Positions 1 through 8,229 of a DNA stretch of 64,000 bases are shown here, piece by piece (the stretch's first letter is position 1; every line of letters begins with the position of its first letter). Origin of the DNA: Pseudarthrobacter siccitolerans (lineage in GTDB: Bacteria; Actinomycetota; Actinomycetes; Actinomycetales; Micrococcaceae). Position numbers and translations under genes: made by a program. The notes under the pieces are model-generated. The model did no database searches and was not told the DNA's origin. It was given only the letters and a program-made list of their open reading frames with translations. The DNA is taken from contig NZ_JAUSXB010000001.1 in the NCBI RefSeq assembly GCF_030823375.1, positions 3,968,001-4,032,000 of the forward strand, given 5' to 3'.

Positions 1-1
1 G

Positions 2-844
2 TGGCGGGTCAAGTTTTCCGTCATGGAGAACGTCACCGGGCTGCTGGGACTGGCCCTGATCGTGTTTGCCGTGGCGCTGTTCCTGCTCAAACCGGACTGG
101 GGAAACCTCGCCGGGCAGGCCCTGGCCCCCGCCGTGCCGGCCGAGGAAACCGCGCCCACCTACTGGTATTACGCCATCGCCCTGTTCGGCGCGGCCATGA
201 CGCCCTACGAGGTGTTCTTCTTCTCCTCCGGAGCGGTGGAGGAAGGCTGGTCCATCAAGGACCTGGTCCAGTCCAGGATCAACGTCCTGGTCGGCTTCCC
301 GCTGGGCGGCCTGTTGTCCGTGGCGATCGCCGGCTGCGCCGCGGTGGTGCTTCTGCCCGCCGGGATCGCCGTGACGTCCCTTTCCCAGGTGATCCTCCCG
401 GTCGCGGAGGGCGCGGGGAAGGTGGGGCTGGCGTTTGTGCTGGTGGGCCTCGTGGCGGCCACCTTCGGCGCGGCCCTGGAGACCACCCTCTCCAGCGGCT
501 ATACGCTGGCCCAGTTCTTCGGCTGGTCCTGGGGCAAGTTCCGCCGCCCAGCCCAGGCCGCCCGTTTCCACCTGGCCATGATCATCTGCCTGTTCATCGG
601 ACTGGCGGTCCTGGCCACCGGCGTGGACCCGGTGCTGGTGACCGAATACTCCGTGGTGTTCTCCGCGATCGCCCTTCCGCTCACGTACTTGCCCATCCTC
701 ATCGTGGCCAACGATCCGCAATACATGGGCCGGCACGTCAACGGCCGCCCGGTCAACGTGCTGGCCATGGCCTACCTGGTGATCATCCTGGTGGCCTCCC
801 TGGCAGCAATACCCCTCATGATCGTGACAGGAGCCGGATCATGA
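2..844 (+). CDS. Nramp-related divalent metal (possibly Mg2+) transporter, 5' end missing
   Basis: The reading frame is open from base 2, so the gene starts before the window; about 280 C-terminal residues are present. They form at least seven hydrophobic segments, and the overall pattern matches the back half of the Nramp (SLC11) fold. Canonical Nramp Mn/Fe transporters carry Met-Pro-His in helix 6. The corresponding stretch here reads AAMTPYEVFFF, a Thr-Pro-Tyr type substitution that I associate with Nramp-related magnesium transporters. The stop overlaps the next start as ATGA, so the PRC-barrel-like genes behind it are probably co-translated and may sense or gate the transporter. Family call is good; the Mg2+ specificity is inference. 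Confidence 0.75.
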   Translation, partial: WRVKFSVMENVTGLLGLALIVFAVALFLLKPDWGNLAGQALAPAVPAEETAPTYWYYAIALFGAAMTPYEVFFFSSGAVEEGWSIKDLVQSRINVLVGFPLGGLLSVAIAGCAAVVLLPAGIAVTSLSQVILPVAEGAGKVGLAFVLVGLVAATFGAALETTLSSGYTLAQFFGWSWGKFRRPAQAARFHLAMIICLFIGLAVLATGVDPVLVTEYSVVFSAIALPLTYLPILIVANDPQYMGRHVNGRPVNVLAMAYLVIILVASLAAIPLMIVTGAGS

Positions 845-1248
845 ACGCCATGCGGGCACTCACGCCGCCACCTCCGCTGGCAGGACGCCTCCTGGATGCG
901 CAGCTGCACCTGCTGGACCGGCAGGTCATGGATAACGACGGCGTCCCGGTCACCACCGTGGACGACCTCGAGCTGAGCGGGCCTGCCCTGGATGTGGAGC
1001 TGGCGCCGGGGACGCCGGCCCCCGTCCTGACCGCGCTGTTGACCGGCCCGGTGCTGGGGACGCGCATATTCGGCGGCAGGCCGCCGTCGTCCCGGCTAAT
1101 CCGCATCCCGTGGAAGGACGTTGCCGAGGTGGGCGTTGTAGTCCGCCTCGGCGTCGGCAGCGGGAACCTCGACGCCACCTGGGTGGAGCGCTGGATCCGG
1201 GACAAGGTCATCGCCCGCATCCCGGGAGGCCGCCATGATCCTCGGTGA
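841..1248 (+). CDS. PRC-barrel-like protein, partner of the Nramp-related transporter
   Basis: This is a 135-residue soluble protein. The start ATG overlaps the transporter stop by four bases. The N-terminal part (LLDAQLHLLDRQVMDNDG, then TTVDDLEL) looks like a PRC-barrel beta domain, a fold used in ribosome maturation, photosynthetic reaction centre H subunits and magnesium-transporter accessory domains. A short C-terminal stretch ends in Arg-rich residues. It overlaps the next gene by 14 bases. Function is not known; tight coupling to the transporter suggests a regulatory cytoplasmic subunit. PRC membership is judged by eye. Confidence 0.55.
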   Translation: MNAMRALTPPPPLAGRLLDAQLHLLDRQVMDNDGVPVTTVDDLELSGPALDVELAPGTPAPVLTALLTGPVLGTRIFGGRPPSSRLIRIPWKDVAEVGVVVRLGVGSGNLDATWVERWIRDKVIARIPGGRHDPR

Positions 1249-1567
1249 CCTCCTGGGCGTTCCTGTTTATAACGACGGCGGCACGCGGCTGGGCAGGGTG
1301 GCCGACGCGCGGTTCGTGGTGGACGGTGCCCCGCGGCAGCTTCTGGCCGAGGCGCGCCTGATGGGGCTGGTGGTCAGTCCGCACAGTGCGTCCTCGTTCC
1401 TAGGCTACGAGCGGACCGAACTGCGGCAGCCGTGGCCGCTGCCCGCTCTGCTGAGGTGGCGGCACCGGGGCTCATTCCTGGTGCTGTGGGAAGACGTCGC
1501 GATGATCGGTGCGCAGGGTGTCCGGCTGAGGGAAGGGTTCGCCGCATACTCGCCCGCGCTGGATTAG
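1235..1567 (+). CDS. PRC-barrel domain protein
   Basis: This is a 110-residue protein whose first half (LLGVPVYNDGGTRLGRVADARFVVDG) is a clear PRC-barrel pattern: a short beta strand, then a 'gxxlGrVxDvrf' strand. It starts 14 bases inside the preceding gene, so the two are likely translationally coupled and together form a two-barrel accessory module for the transporter upstream. Its last four bases overlap, tail to tail, the end of the RES toxin gene on the other strand, so no terminator fits between the two transcription units. Confidence 0.65.
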   Translation: MILGDLLGVPVYNDGGTRLGRVADARFVVDGAPRQLLAEARLMGLVVSPHSASSFLGYERTELRQPWPLPALLRWRHRGSFLVLWEDVAMIGAQGVRLREGFAAYSPALD

Positions 1568-2211
1568 GGTGACAGGGCAGGCACCGGCATCACGTCAATA
1601 TGCATCGGACTGCAGAGGTCTATCAGCCAGTCATGGCCGGGGCCAAGAGCAAAAATTCGTCCACTGCCGGGGACTACCTCGAAATCACCGGACGTGAGAC
1701 GGTCGCCGAAGAACATGTATGCCCGGTCGCTGTTGTTCCTTCTCGACATCCACGCGATTCCTTCATATCCGGCACCGTGCGCAGCTTCGGCCCACTTCCT
1801 GGTTTGTGGGTAGGACTCACCAGGTGTATCCGTGAGCTGGCGTGCTTCCACGCGCAGGGTCCGTAAGCCGGATCCCAAGAATGAGGCCAGCCGAATCTCC
1901 CTCCGGCTGGTGAAAGCGGCCATGACCTTCGACTTGTAGTCGCCATACGCAAGCAAGCCTCCAGCAACAGGGATATTCCGCAGGAGGGTTTCAGCCACGG
2001 CCGCTTCCTTCGTCTCGGCAGCGTAGAGCACTGGAACCGTGGGTTCTCCAAAGAAGTGGAAGCGGCCGGCCCCCTTCGGCCCTGGATTGAATTCCAATGT
2101 GGCATATCGATTGTCGTAAACCCGGTGCATCCGTGTTCCGGCAGCTAACGCGATCTCCCGCGGCCGGAAGGGGTTCGGAGGATCTGGTGTCTCCGAATTG
2201 CCCGCTGTCAC
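1564..2211 (-). CDS. RES-domain toxin of a RES/Xre toxin-antitoxin pair
   Basis: This is a 215-residue protein. After a short N-terminal tail comes a RES domain (about residues 25-190) with the family's features: MHRVYDNRYA, then an Arg in GRFHFFG, a Glu in AETLLRN, and a Ser in AWMSRRN, the likely Arg-Glu-Ser trio that names the family. RES toxins (ParT, MbcT, Res) degrade or transfer from NAD+ or ADP-ribosylate a target, and are neutralised by a partner with an Xre/MbcA C-terminal domain. I chose GTG 2211, which overlaps the antitoxin stop as GTGA; a TTG at 2214 is also possible. Confidence 0.8.
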   Translation of the reverse strand: MTAGNSETPDPPNPFRPREIALAAGTRMHRVYDNRYATLEFNPGPKGAGRFHFFGEPTVPVLYAAETKEAAVAETLLRNIPVAGGLLAYGDYKSKVMAAFTSRREIRLASFLGSGLRTLRVEARQLTDTPGESYPQTRKWAEAAHGAGYEGIAWMSRRNNSDRAYMFFGDRLTSGDFEVVPGSGRIFALGPGHDWLIDLCSPMHIDVMPVPALSP

Positions 2212-2783
2212 CAAGATGCCTCGAACTGGTCTTTGGCGGCAGCAAGGAGAAGGTCTTCCTCCCGGATAAAGTCCACAGGGCGGTGGGCCTCCTGGAAGTA
2301 GGAACTCGGGGAAATCAACCAGTGGACCAAGTCTTCATCGGATCGGCCATTTTCCCGGGCCAAAGTGATAAGCCTCGAAATAACCGGAAGGATCTCGCCG
2401 CGCTCCCGGTCAAACTGAAAACCAGGGTAGCGGTAGGAGTTGCCCCGCAAGATGCCTATGAGTTGGCCGGCGGACCGCTTCTCCGAAGCGGCATTCCGGT
2501 TCGGCTTCCTGGCCCCGAGGATGGCGCCGACTTCGACACTGGAAAACAACCCGAACTCCGCGCCAATGCGTCGCCACACATTCTCGGCCGCTTGAAGGCT
2601 GCGGGCCAACTGCGGCGAGGCAGGAGCGGGGTTGGCAGCCATGGCCGGACCAAGGGCACGAATGCTGCGCTGAACATTTTCCAGGGCTTCCGCGAGGCTC
2701 GGGGCCTCCTCCGATGCGCGCAGGGCCGGCATTTCTGGCGAGTGATGTGCTCGGCCGGAGATCCGATGCTGGGTGGTGACCAC
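2208..2783 (-). CDS. Xre/MbcA/ParS-type antitoxin paired with the RES toxin
   Basis: This is a 191-residue protein with a GTG start at 2783. The last 60 residues (ARENGRSDEDLVHWLISPS, then AHRPVDFI, then LLLAAAKDQFEASW) match the toxin-binding C-terminal domain of MbcA/Xre antitoxins. These usually read 'L..pn..l.g.rPid.l..g....v...L'. The middle (VWRRIGAEFGLFSSVEVGAILG) may be the DNA-binding helix-turn-helix part. It overlaps the toxin by four bases and starts only 10 bases after the jetD stop, so the pair can be transcribed with the Wadjet operon. A pair-specific promoter inside jetD cannot be excluded. Confidence 0.75.
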   Translation of the reverse strand: MVTTQHRISGRAHHSPEMPALRASEEAPSLAEALENVQRSIRALGPAMAANPAPASPQLARSLQAAENVWRRIGAEFGLFSSVEVGAILGARKPNRNAASEKRSAGQLIGILRGNSYRYPGFQFDRERGEILPVISRLITLARENGRSDEDLVHWLISPSSYFQEAHRPVDFIREEDLLLAAAKDQFEASW

Positions 2784-2793
2784 GGTCAGCTTC

Positions 2794-3936
2794 CTACCTC
2801 GGAGACGTTTCTGACGCTCCTATTGTAACGTCCAGATCGTGGGGCGGAAAGGATATCTCCAGTCTCGGCACTGCCCAGTCCCACCGGATCAGCTCCTGCT
2901 CGAGGCGGACCGCGGGACCGTACGCATCGTTTACGAGCCCTCCGTAAACTGCCGACTCATCCGCCGTCAACCGGTTCAGCGCCGCCTTGGACGGCGCAGG
3001 CTCCCTGCCCCACGCATCACGGTGCGCCAACAGCGTTGCCTCATCCATCATCAGGCTCACCACATGTGGGTGTACCGCCCGAAGCTGGTCAAGAATCTGG
3101 AAACCGTGCGTGTCCAGATCGCCCCAGTACAAGACCTCACAATTCCGCAGCCATGCCGCATCCCGCAATGAGGAGAAGCCGTAACCTGCACCGTAGATCA
3201 CCAGCGTGTCCGCGTGCTCGGGGAGGGCCAGGAAATTGACCAGGTTCTCGGTGATCACCACTCTTCTGACAGGCAGTTCCAGGCTGCCGAAGGCCTCGGC
3301 GGTGACCGTCAGGTCCCGCGCCTGGCCCAGCAGCGGCAGGCTTGGATCCAGCGACCGGAATCTGACGAGTTCGGGTGGATGCAGGAACCCGTGCCGTGTT
3401 GCGAAACGGGCGGCAGGAGTCCGTGCTGGTTGCCCCAGCAGCGAACCAGGATCAACCTGATCGTCCAGCTGTTCATCGCCGTTGGAGCTGTTGCCTGCTG
3501 ACGGTGCAGAGAGTGCCTCTGCCAGTTCGTCGATAACCCGCCGGTGGGTTTCGACGAACTTGGTATGCACCCCCGGCAGGCTGAGCTGCCGGACGTACAC
3601 CCCCGGCTCCGGGTTATCCCGCAGCCAGAGGGCAACACGGGCAGCAGTCAAAGCGTCGGCGCCGAGTTCCACCAGCTTCAGCGGCCGCCGGAGCGCCCAC
3701 GCGCGGAAGGCCGGGTCCAGCCCCGACAGTCCTTCGGCCAGCTCCACGAAGCGGGCGGCATCTTTCGCCCTGCCCGCAAAGGCGATTTCATCCTCCGCCG
3801 ATGCGAACACCGCCGCCGCAGGCAACTGGTTCGAACCGATCGTGTTGCGGCCCACCTCGGCCGTCTCCAAAGTGAAGGGACCCACGGCGGCAAACAACTC
3901 GGCCGCCCACACACGGGCCGCAGCATAATCGCGCAA
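2794..3936 (-). CDS. jetD: Wadjet protein JetD (Toprim-like DNA nuclease subunit), N-terminus uncertain
   Basis: JetD is the nuclease of the Wadjet plasmid-defence complex. It joins the JetABC loop extruder and cuts small circular DNA. The C-terminal DUF2220 part is Toprim-like, with VVITEN giving the Glu and YWGDLDTHGF the DxD motif. The coordinates use a TTG start at 3936 (380 residues). The frame stays open for about 44 more codons upstream, and these look like genuine JetD N-terminus (TTLADLRALSLKAWNSGS; GAYPRRRALKRPTAS). Then an amber codon at 4069-4071 blocks it exactly where a Trp is usual. So the protein starts at a non-ATG codon after the amber, is truncated by about 45 residues, or is dead. 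See findings. Confidence 0.75.
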   Translation of the reverse strand: MRDYAAARVWAAELFAAVGPFTLETAEVGRNTIGSNQLPAAAVFASAEDEIAFAGRAKDAARFVELAEGLSGLDPAFRAWALRRPLKLVELGADALTAARVALWLRDNPEPGVYVRQLSLPGVHTKFVETHRRVIDELAEALSAPSAGNSSNGDEQLDDQVDPGSLLGQPARTPAARFATRHGFLHPPELVRFRSLDPSLPLLGQARDLTVTAEAFGSLELPVRRVVITENLVNFLALPEHADTLVIYGAGYGFSSLRDAAWLRNCEVLYWGDLDTHGFQILDQLRAVHPHVVSLMMDEATLLAHRDAWGREPAPSKAALNRLTADESAVYGGLVNDAYGPAVRLEQELIRWDWAVPRLEISFPPHDLDVTIGASETSPR

Positions 3937-4068
3937 GAGGGCTGACGCCGTCGGACGTTTCAGGGCACGACGGCGGGGGTAGGCGCCGGCGGGATCCAGC
4001 AGTTCGCGGAGGAGCGAGCCGCTGTTCCACGCTTTCAGCGAGAGCGCCCGCAGGTCAGCCAGCGTGGT

Positions 4069-4071
4069 CTA
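4069..4071 (-). other. In-frame amber codon at the expected N-terminus of jetD
   Basis: On the minus strand the codons read GAG TCC TAG ACC ACG CTG GCT GAC, followed by 43 sense codons that run into the annotated jetD frame. A purine-rich GGGAAGGGA that could serve as ribosome binding site lies about 12-20 bases upstream of this point. That suggests the original start was near 4077 and that the amber is a later change (TGG to TAG, Trp to stop). Confidence 0.6.
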
Positions 4072-4135
4072 GGACTCAGCGCGGGAGTCCCTTCCCAAAG
4101 CTCGCAAGCCCGGTTCGGGGCCCTCGGGACGCCGC

Positions 4136-7100
4136 TTAGCCACTCCGGTCCTTTTCGTGCCGGTCCTTCTCGTCACGGTATTCCTGGATGGTCATGTTGC
4201 GCAGCTGGGAATCGTCGCCGTTGGTGTTGGCCACGAACCCCACATGCGAAACGAACGGCTCTATCACGTGAATTTTCTGCAGGGGTGTGACGATCAGCAG
4301 CTGCAGCTTCATCCGCTGGAACAGCTCGAGCCCGTACCGCGCCGATTCGTCGGAGCCGCGGCCGAACGCCTCGTCAATCACCACGAACCGGAAACTCCGG
4401 CCGCTGCCGGCATTCCTGCCCGCACCCTTGCCGGATCCCAGCCCGAACTGGAACGCCAGGGCCGCGGCGAGGATGGTGTAGGCGAGCTTCTCTTTCTGGC
4501 CACCGGACTTGCCGCCGGAGTCCGTGAAGTGCTCGTACTCCTCGCCGGTTTCGGTCCATTTCTCGGAGGCAGAGAAGGTAAACCAGTTCCGCACATCGGT
4601 GACCTTGGCGGTCCACTTCCGGTCCAGGTCGGTGAGCCCTTCGCGGCCCCGGAACCGGTCGATCAGCCGCTCCACCTGCAGGTACTTCTGCTCCGAGTAC
4701 TGGTCCTCATCGCCGATGGTCCCCTCCGAGCATCCCCGCAGGTCGCTGCCGAACTCGCGCACGTCCTGGTCGGAGGTGGCCTGGTGCTCGAGCTGGATAT
4801 GACGGCCGGTGTTGTACGGAATCCCCGCCAGCGACTCGTTGATCTCGCCGATCCGGGCCACGATGTTCTGCCGCCGGCTGTCCAGGAACGCATTGAACGC
4901 CACCACCTCGCGGATGGTGTTCTGGTTCAGCAGGTTCTTGAACTGGTCCTCGAACCGGGGCAGATCATTGCCCACCAGCTGTTCAAGGAGCCGGTTGTAG
5001 TCTGCAGCGGCCTCCAGTGACGCGTCGAAGTCAGTGGTTTCGTTCGGGTACTTGTTGCGGAAGTCCGCCATCTGCCGGATGGTGCCCTCTGCCGCCCGGG
5101 CGATCCGCTTGGACAGGGCGTCGATGGTGTCCGTCAGCCCCGAACGGACTGTGCTCTCCACGGTGCCTGTGTTCCGGTACGTCAGCGGTTTCTCGCCGAG
5201 TGCCGCATCGGTGAGGCGTTCGACGGCGGCCAGCACCGCGGCGTCGTCCGTCACCGGGGTCTCCGCCAGGATGCCCCGGCACTCCCCGATGGCCTCGGCG
5301 ATGTCCCCGGCATCCTTCTCGTTGGCGCCCAGCCGCTGCTGCAGCTTCCCGGCTTTGTCCTCCAGCCGTTCCAGCTGGGCACCCACCTCGGCCTTCTTCG
5401 CCATGAGCTGCTGCAGGACGTCGCTGGTGGTCTCCAGCGCGCGCTTCTCCGCTTTCAGGTCCTCGATGCTGCGGGCAGTTGCTTGCCAGCTGATCCCGCC
5501 GAACTCTGCCACTGAGCGGACGGTCCCCAGCTGCTGGTTGTACCGGCCCAGCGCCCCCAGTTCTGCATTGACCTTGTCCAGCTGGCCGGCAATCACCTTG
5601 AGCTGGCCCTGGACCTCGTCCTGTTCGGCGCGGAACCGGGCGATTTTGTCGTGGTTGTCCCAGCCCAGCACGTAGTTGCGCCGGTCCGCCAGGTCCTTGC
5701 GGTCGTCTTTCTCGTGCCTGCCCCGCCCGCCTTTAAGCTGGCCGTTCACGGTCAGTGCCTTGGGGTAGCGGCGGAAGTCAGCCAGGTTGTCGCAGCAGAA
5801 GTAGTCGAACCGGTTGTTGAGTTCGTCCTGCAGGAATTCCCTGAAGGGCGTCCCCTGCTTAATGGCGATCTTTGCTGCCAGAGTTCCCGGCTCAGGTTGC
5901 CGGTGGTTGAGCCCGTCGAAACCGAAATCCCCGATCCGCAGGTACACCAGCCTGCCGCGCAGATTGTTGGCGTCCACCCAGGCGCTGACGGCGGCGTAGT
6001 GCTCCGCGGGGACCAGGAGTGAGAGGGCGAAACCGTGCAGGGTCCGTTCGGCGGCACCCTCCCAGGCCGATTCGCCGTCGCGTACCTTGAGCAGCTCACC
6101 CACATAGGGCAGCTCGGTTTCATTGATCGCTGTTCCTTCGCCAAGCCGGCGGCGGATGTCCAGTTGGGGGAGCGGGATCAGGTTCCGCCGGGCCTGCAGG
6201 CTGGTGAGTTCGGCGGCGATGTCCGCAGCCTTGGCCTTGCGCTCGGACTGCTGGATGGACAGTGCTGTGCGGTCCTCCTGCAGAGCACCGGACCGGCGTG
6301 CCAGGTCCTGTTCCACCTCTGTGAGCCTTGCCCGGTTGGCATCGAACAGGACGCGGTCCTCGGGAATCTGCAGGCCCAGGCCGGCCGCCGCGGCGGAATA
6401 AGCCTCAAACCGCTGCCGCTGTTCGGCGGACTTGGCTTCGAGGGCGGACAGCTCGGCCTCGATCGCGGTCAGCCGGCCGCCCCCGTTGGTGCGGATGTCC
6501 TGCTCCAATCCGGCGAGGTCCCGGCGCCGCTGCTTGATTTCGCCGCCGAGCCGGGCGGAGTCTTCCTGCAGCCGCAGGCCCGTCCGCTCCAGCTCGGCCT
6601 GGTGCTCCAGGCTGAGCTGCAGCTTCCGGTCGGTGAACCAGGGATGCAGCTGGTCGCGCTGCCGCCGGGCCAGTTCGTCGTCGGCGCTGAGCTTCGCGTG
6701 CTGGTCCGCGCCGGACTTGATCGGCGTCAGCAAGGTGATCTGGTCCTTGGCGCGCAGGACGGCGTCATGGGCTTTCTTCAGGTCGTCGAAGTGGCTGATC
6801 AGCTTGGCTATGCGCTCGCCGACGTCGTCATCCTCCAGCATGTTGGTGCGCACGAAGGAGGTGATGTTCTCGACCTGCTTCATGGACACCGTACGGTGGA
6901 ACAGCTCCATTGCCTGGTTGCCGCTGATGCCGAACTGCCGTTTGAAGGCCGCTGCGTAGGGATCGAAGCTGTCATGGACAGACACGCCGGCGGCCCGGAG
7001 CTTCTTCTTCAGCTTCATCGGGTCCTGGCCGAAGTTGGCGAAGTCCGCGGCAATCGACTGGTCCGCTTCCGCCAGGGAGTAGAACCTGTTGGGCGTCCCG

Positions 7101-7567
7101 GCCTCCTGGGTGGCCCACAGCGTGATGGCCAGCGTGACGGACTTGCCCAGGACAGCATTGTGGAAGATCCCGAGAACCACGGTCAGCTGCCCGGTTCCGC
7201 GCAGGGCCACCGGCCTGGAGTACTCGCCGCCGGTGCTCCGGGCGCTTTTGTGGAAGCCCCTGACGTAGGACATCAGGGAGCGTTCTTTTTTCTGCGCCCC
7301 GGCGGCCTTGTTGTACTCGATCTTGTGTGCGGGCAGCAGCAGCGTGGTGATCGCGTCCACCACCGTGGACTTGCCGGAGCCGATGTCGCCGGTGAGCAGG
7401 CTGTTCGCCCCGTCCAGCAGGAACGTCCGCACCCCCTGGTGGAACGTGCCCCAGTTGAGCAGCTCGAGGCGGTGCAGCCGGAAGCCAGGGGGAGTGCCGC
7501 CGCTCGCCGCCGCGTCATCGAGGCTGAACAGGCTGTCCTGGAAGTCCGTTTCAAGGTCTGCTGTCAT
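4136..7567 (-). CDS. jetC: Wadjet protein JetC (SMC-like ATPase)
   Basis: This 1143-residue SMC/MukB-like ATPase (MksB-type) is the motor of the Wadjet complex. The Walker A loop GDIGSGKST lies at residues 60-68. Long Glu/Gln/Arg-rich coiled coils flank a hinge-like middle. The C-terminal head has a signature-like SGGKSGGQKEKLAY and Walker B FVVIDEAFGRGSDES. The start is ATG 7567, preceded by GGAGGAGGAAAA and overlapping the jetB stop as ATGA; longer upstream starts are unlikely. About 65 bases separate its stop from the jetD frame. All ATPase motifs are intact, so the motor looks functional. Confidence 0.92.
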   Translation of the reverse strand: MTADLETDFQDSLFSLDDAAASGGTPPGFRLHRLELLNWGTFHQGVRTFLLDGANSLLTGDIGSGKSTVVDAITTLLLPAHKIEYNKAAGAQKKERSLMSYVRGFHKSARSTGGEYSRPVALRGTGQLTVVLGIFHNAVLGKSVTLAITLWATQEAGTPNRFYSLAEADQSIAADFANFGQDPMKLKKKLRAAGVSVHDSFDPYAAAFKRQFGISGNQAMELFHRTVSMKQVENITSFVRTNMLEDDDVGERIAKLISHFDDLKKAHDAVLRAKDQITLLTPIKSGADQHAKLSADDELARRQRDQLHPWFTDRKLQLSLEHQAELERTGLRLQEDSARLGGEIKQRRRDLAGLEQDIRTNGGGRLTAIEAELSALEAKSAEQRQRFEAYSAAAAGLGLQIPEDRVLFDANRARLTEVEQDLARRSGALQEDRTALSIQQSERKAKAADIAAELTSLQARRNLIPLPQLDIRRRLGEGTAINETELPYVGELLKVRDGESAWEGAAERTLHGFALSLLVPAEHYAAVSAWVDANNLRGRLVYLRIGDFGFDGLNHRQPEPGTLAAKIAIKQGTPFREFLQDELNNRFDYFCCDNLADFRRYPKALTVNGQLKGGRGRHEKDDRKDLADRRNYVLGWDNHDKIARFRAEQDEVQGQLKVIAGQLDKVNAELGALGRYNQQLGTVRSVAEFGGISWQATARSIEDLKAEKRALETTSDVLQQLMAKKAEVGAQLERLEDKAGKLQQRLGANEKDAGDIAEAIGECRGILAETPVTDDAAVLAAVERLTDAALGEKPLTYRNTGTVESTVRSGLTDTIDALSKRIARAAEGTIRQMADFRNKYPNETTDFDASLEAAADYNRLLEQLVGNDLPRFEDQFKNLLNQNTIREVVAFNAFLDSRRQNIVARIGEINESLAGIPYNTGRHIQLEHQATSDQDVREFGSDLRGCSEGTIGDEDQYSEQKYLQVERLIDRFRGREGLTDLDRKWTAKVTDVRNWFTFSASEKWTETGEEYEHFTDSGGKSGGQKEKLAYTILAAALAFQFGLGSGKGAGRNAGSGRSFRFVVIDEAFGRGSDESARYGLELFQRMKLQLLIVTPLQKIHVIEPFVSHVGFVANTNGDDSQLRNMTIQEYRDEKDRHEKDRSG

Positions 7568-8229
7568 TTTTCCTCCTCCTGTGCCTCGGCCCGGCGCTCT
7601 CCAGCGACCCGTTCTGCGGCGGGCGGCTCTCCGGCGAGCGTCGCCCGGTAGTCGGCCAACCGCGCGTCGAACTCTTCGAGCCACTGCGCGTCCACGTATG
7701 CCTTGAGGATGCGCGCCACCTCATAGGTGTCCGCCTGCCCTGTGAGCTTGCGCAGGAAACCGAGCTCCTGCACTTTCTTGATGTCCGCTCCCAGCCTGTC
7801 CAGGATCTTCGCTTCGTTGCTGGATTCCGGCAGGAACACCGAAACCATGTCGGCGATGTCCTGCCCGGTCATGATGAGCCGGAGTTCGCTGCTGTTGGTG
7901 TCGAACTCCAGCATGCGGCCGCGCAGCAGTGCCAGCAGCAGGCTGACGTTGAAGGTCAGGGTCCGGCGGGCGATGAGCCGCGGCAGGGTGCCGTCCGGAT
8001 CTTCACGTGACCGGAGGAACGCGTAGCCTTCCGATTCGTCCAGGATCAGGTCAAGGCCCAGCACGGAAACGTAATCGCGCACGTGTGAGGTCAGGCCGAG
8101 CAGGGACTGCCAGACTTTCTCGTCGTTTTCTGCGTAGAGGACGCCTTTGAAGAGGCGGGTGACGACGGCGGGAAGTTCCTCGTGCGTGCGGGCTTCGGTA
8201 TCCGTGCTGGCTGGGTTGGAGGGGTTCAT
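7564..8229 (-). CDS. jetB: Wadjet protein JetB (DUF4194, KITE-like subunit)
   Basis: This 221-residue protein matches the DUF4194 / MksE-like family, a small winged-helix (KITE) subunit that binds the JetA kleisin. Characteristic stretches are LFKGVLYAENDEKVWQSLL, a central EGYAFLR, and RRLTFNVSLLLALLRGRMLEF-like text around residues 85-110. The charged Glu/Ala-rich tail ends in AEAQEEEK. It overlaps jetA and jetC by four bases each (ATGA), giving strict translational coupling of the three condensin-like subunits. Confidence 0.9.
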   Translation of the reverse strand: MNPSNPASTDTEARTHEELPAVVTRLFKGVLYAENDEKVWQSLLGLTSHVRDYVSVLGLDLILDESEGYAFLRSREDPDGTLPRLIARRTLTFNVSLLLALLRGRMLEFDTNSSELRLIMTGQDIADMVSVFLPESSNEAKILDRLGADIKKVQELGFLRKLTGQADTYEVARILKAYVDAQWLEEFDARLADYRATLAGEPPAAERVAGERRAEAQEEEK

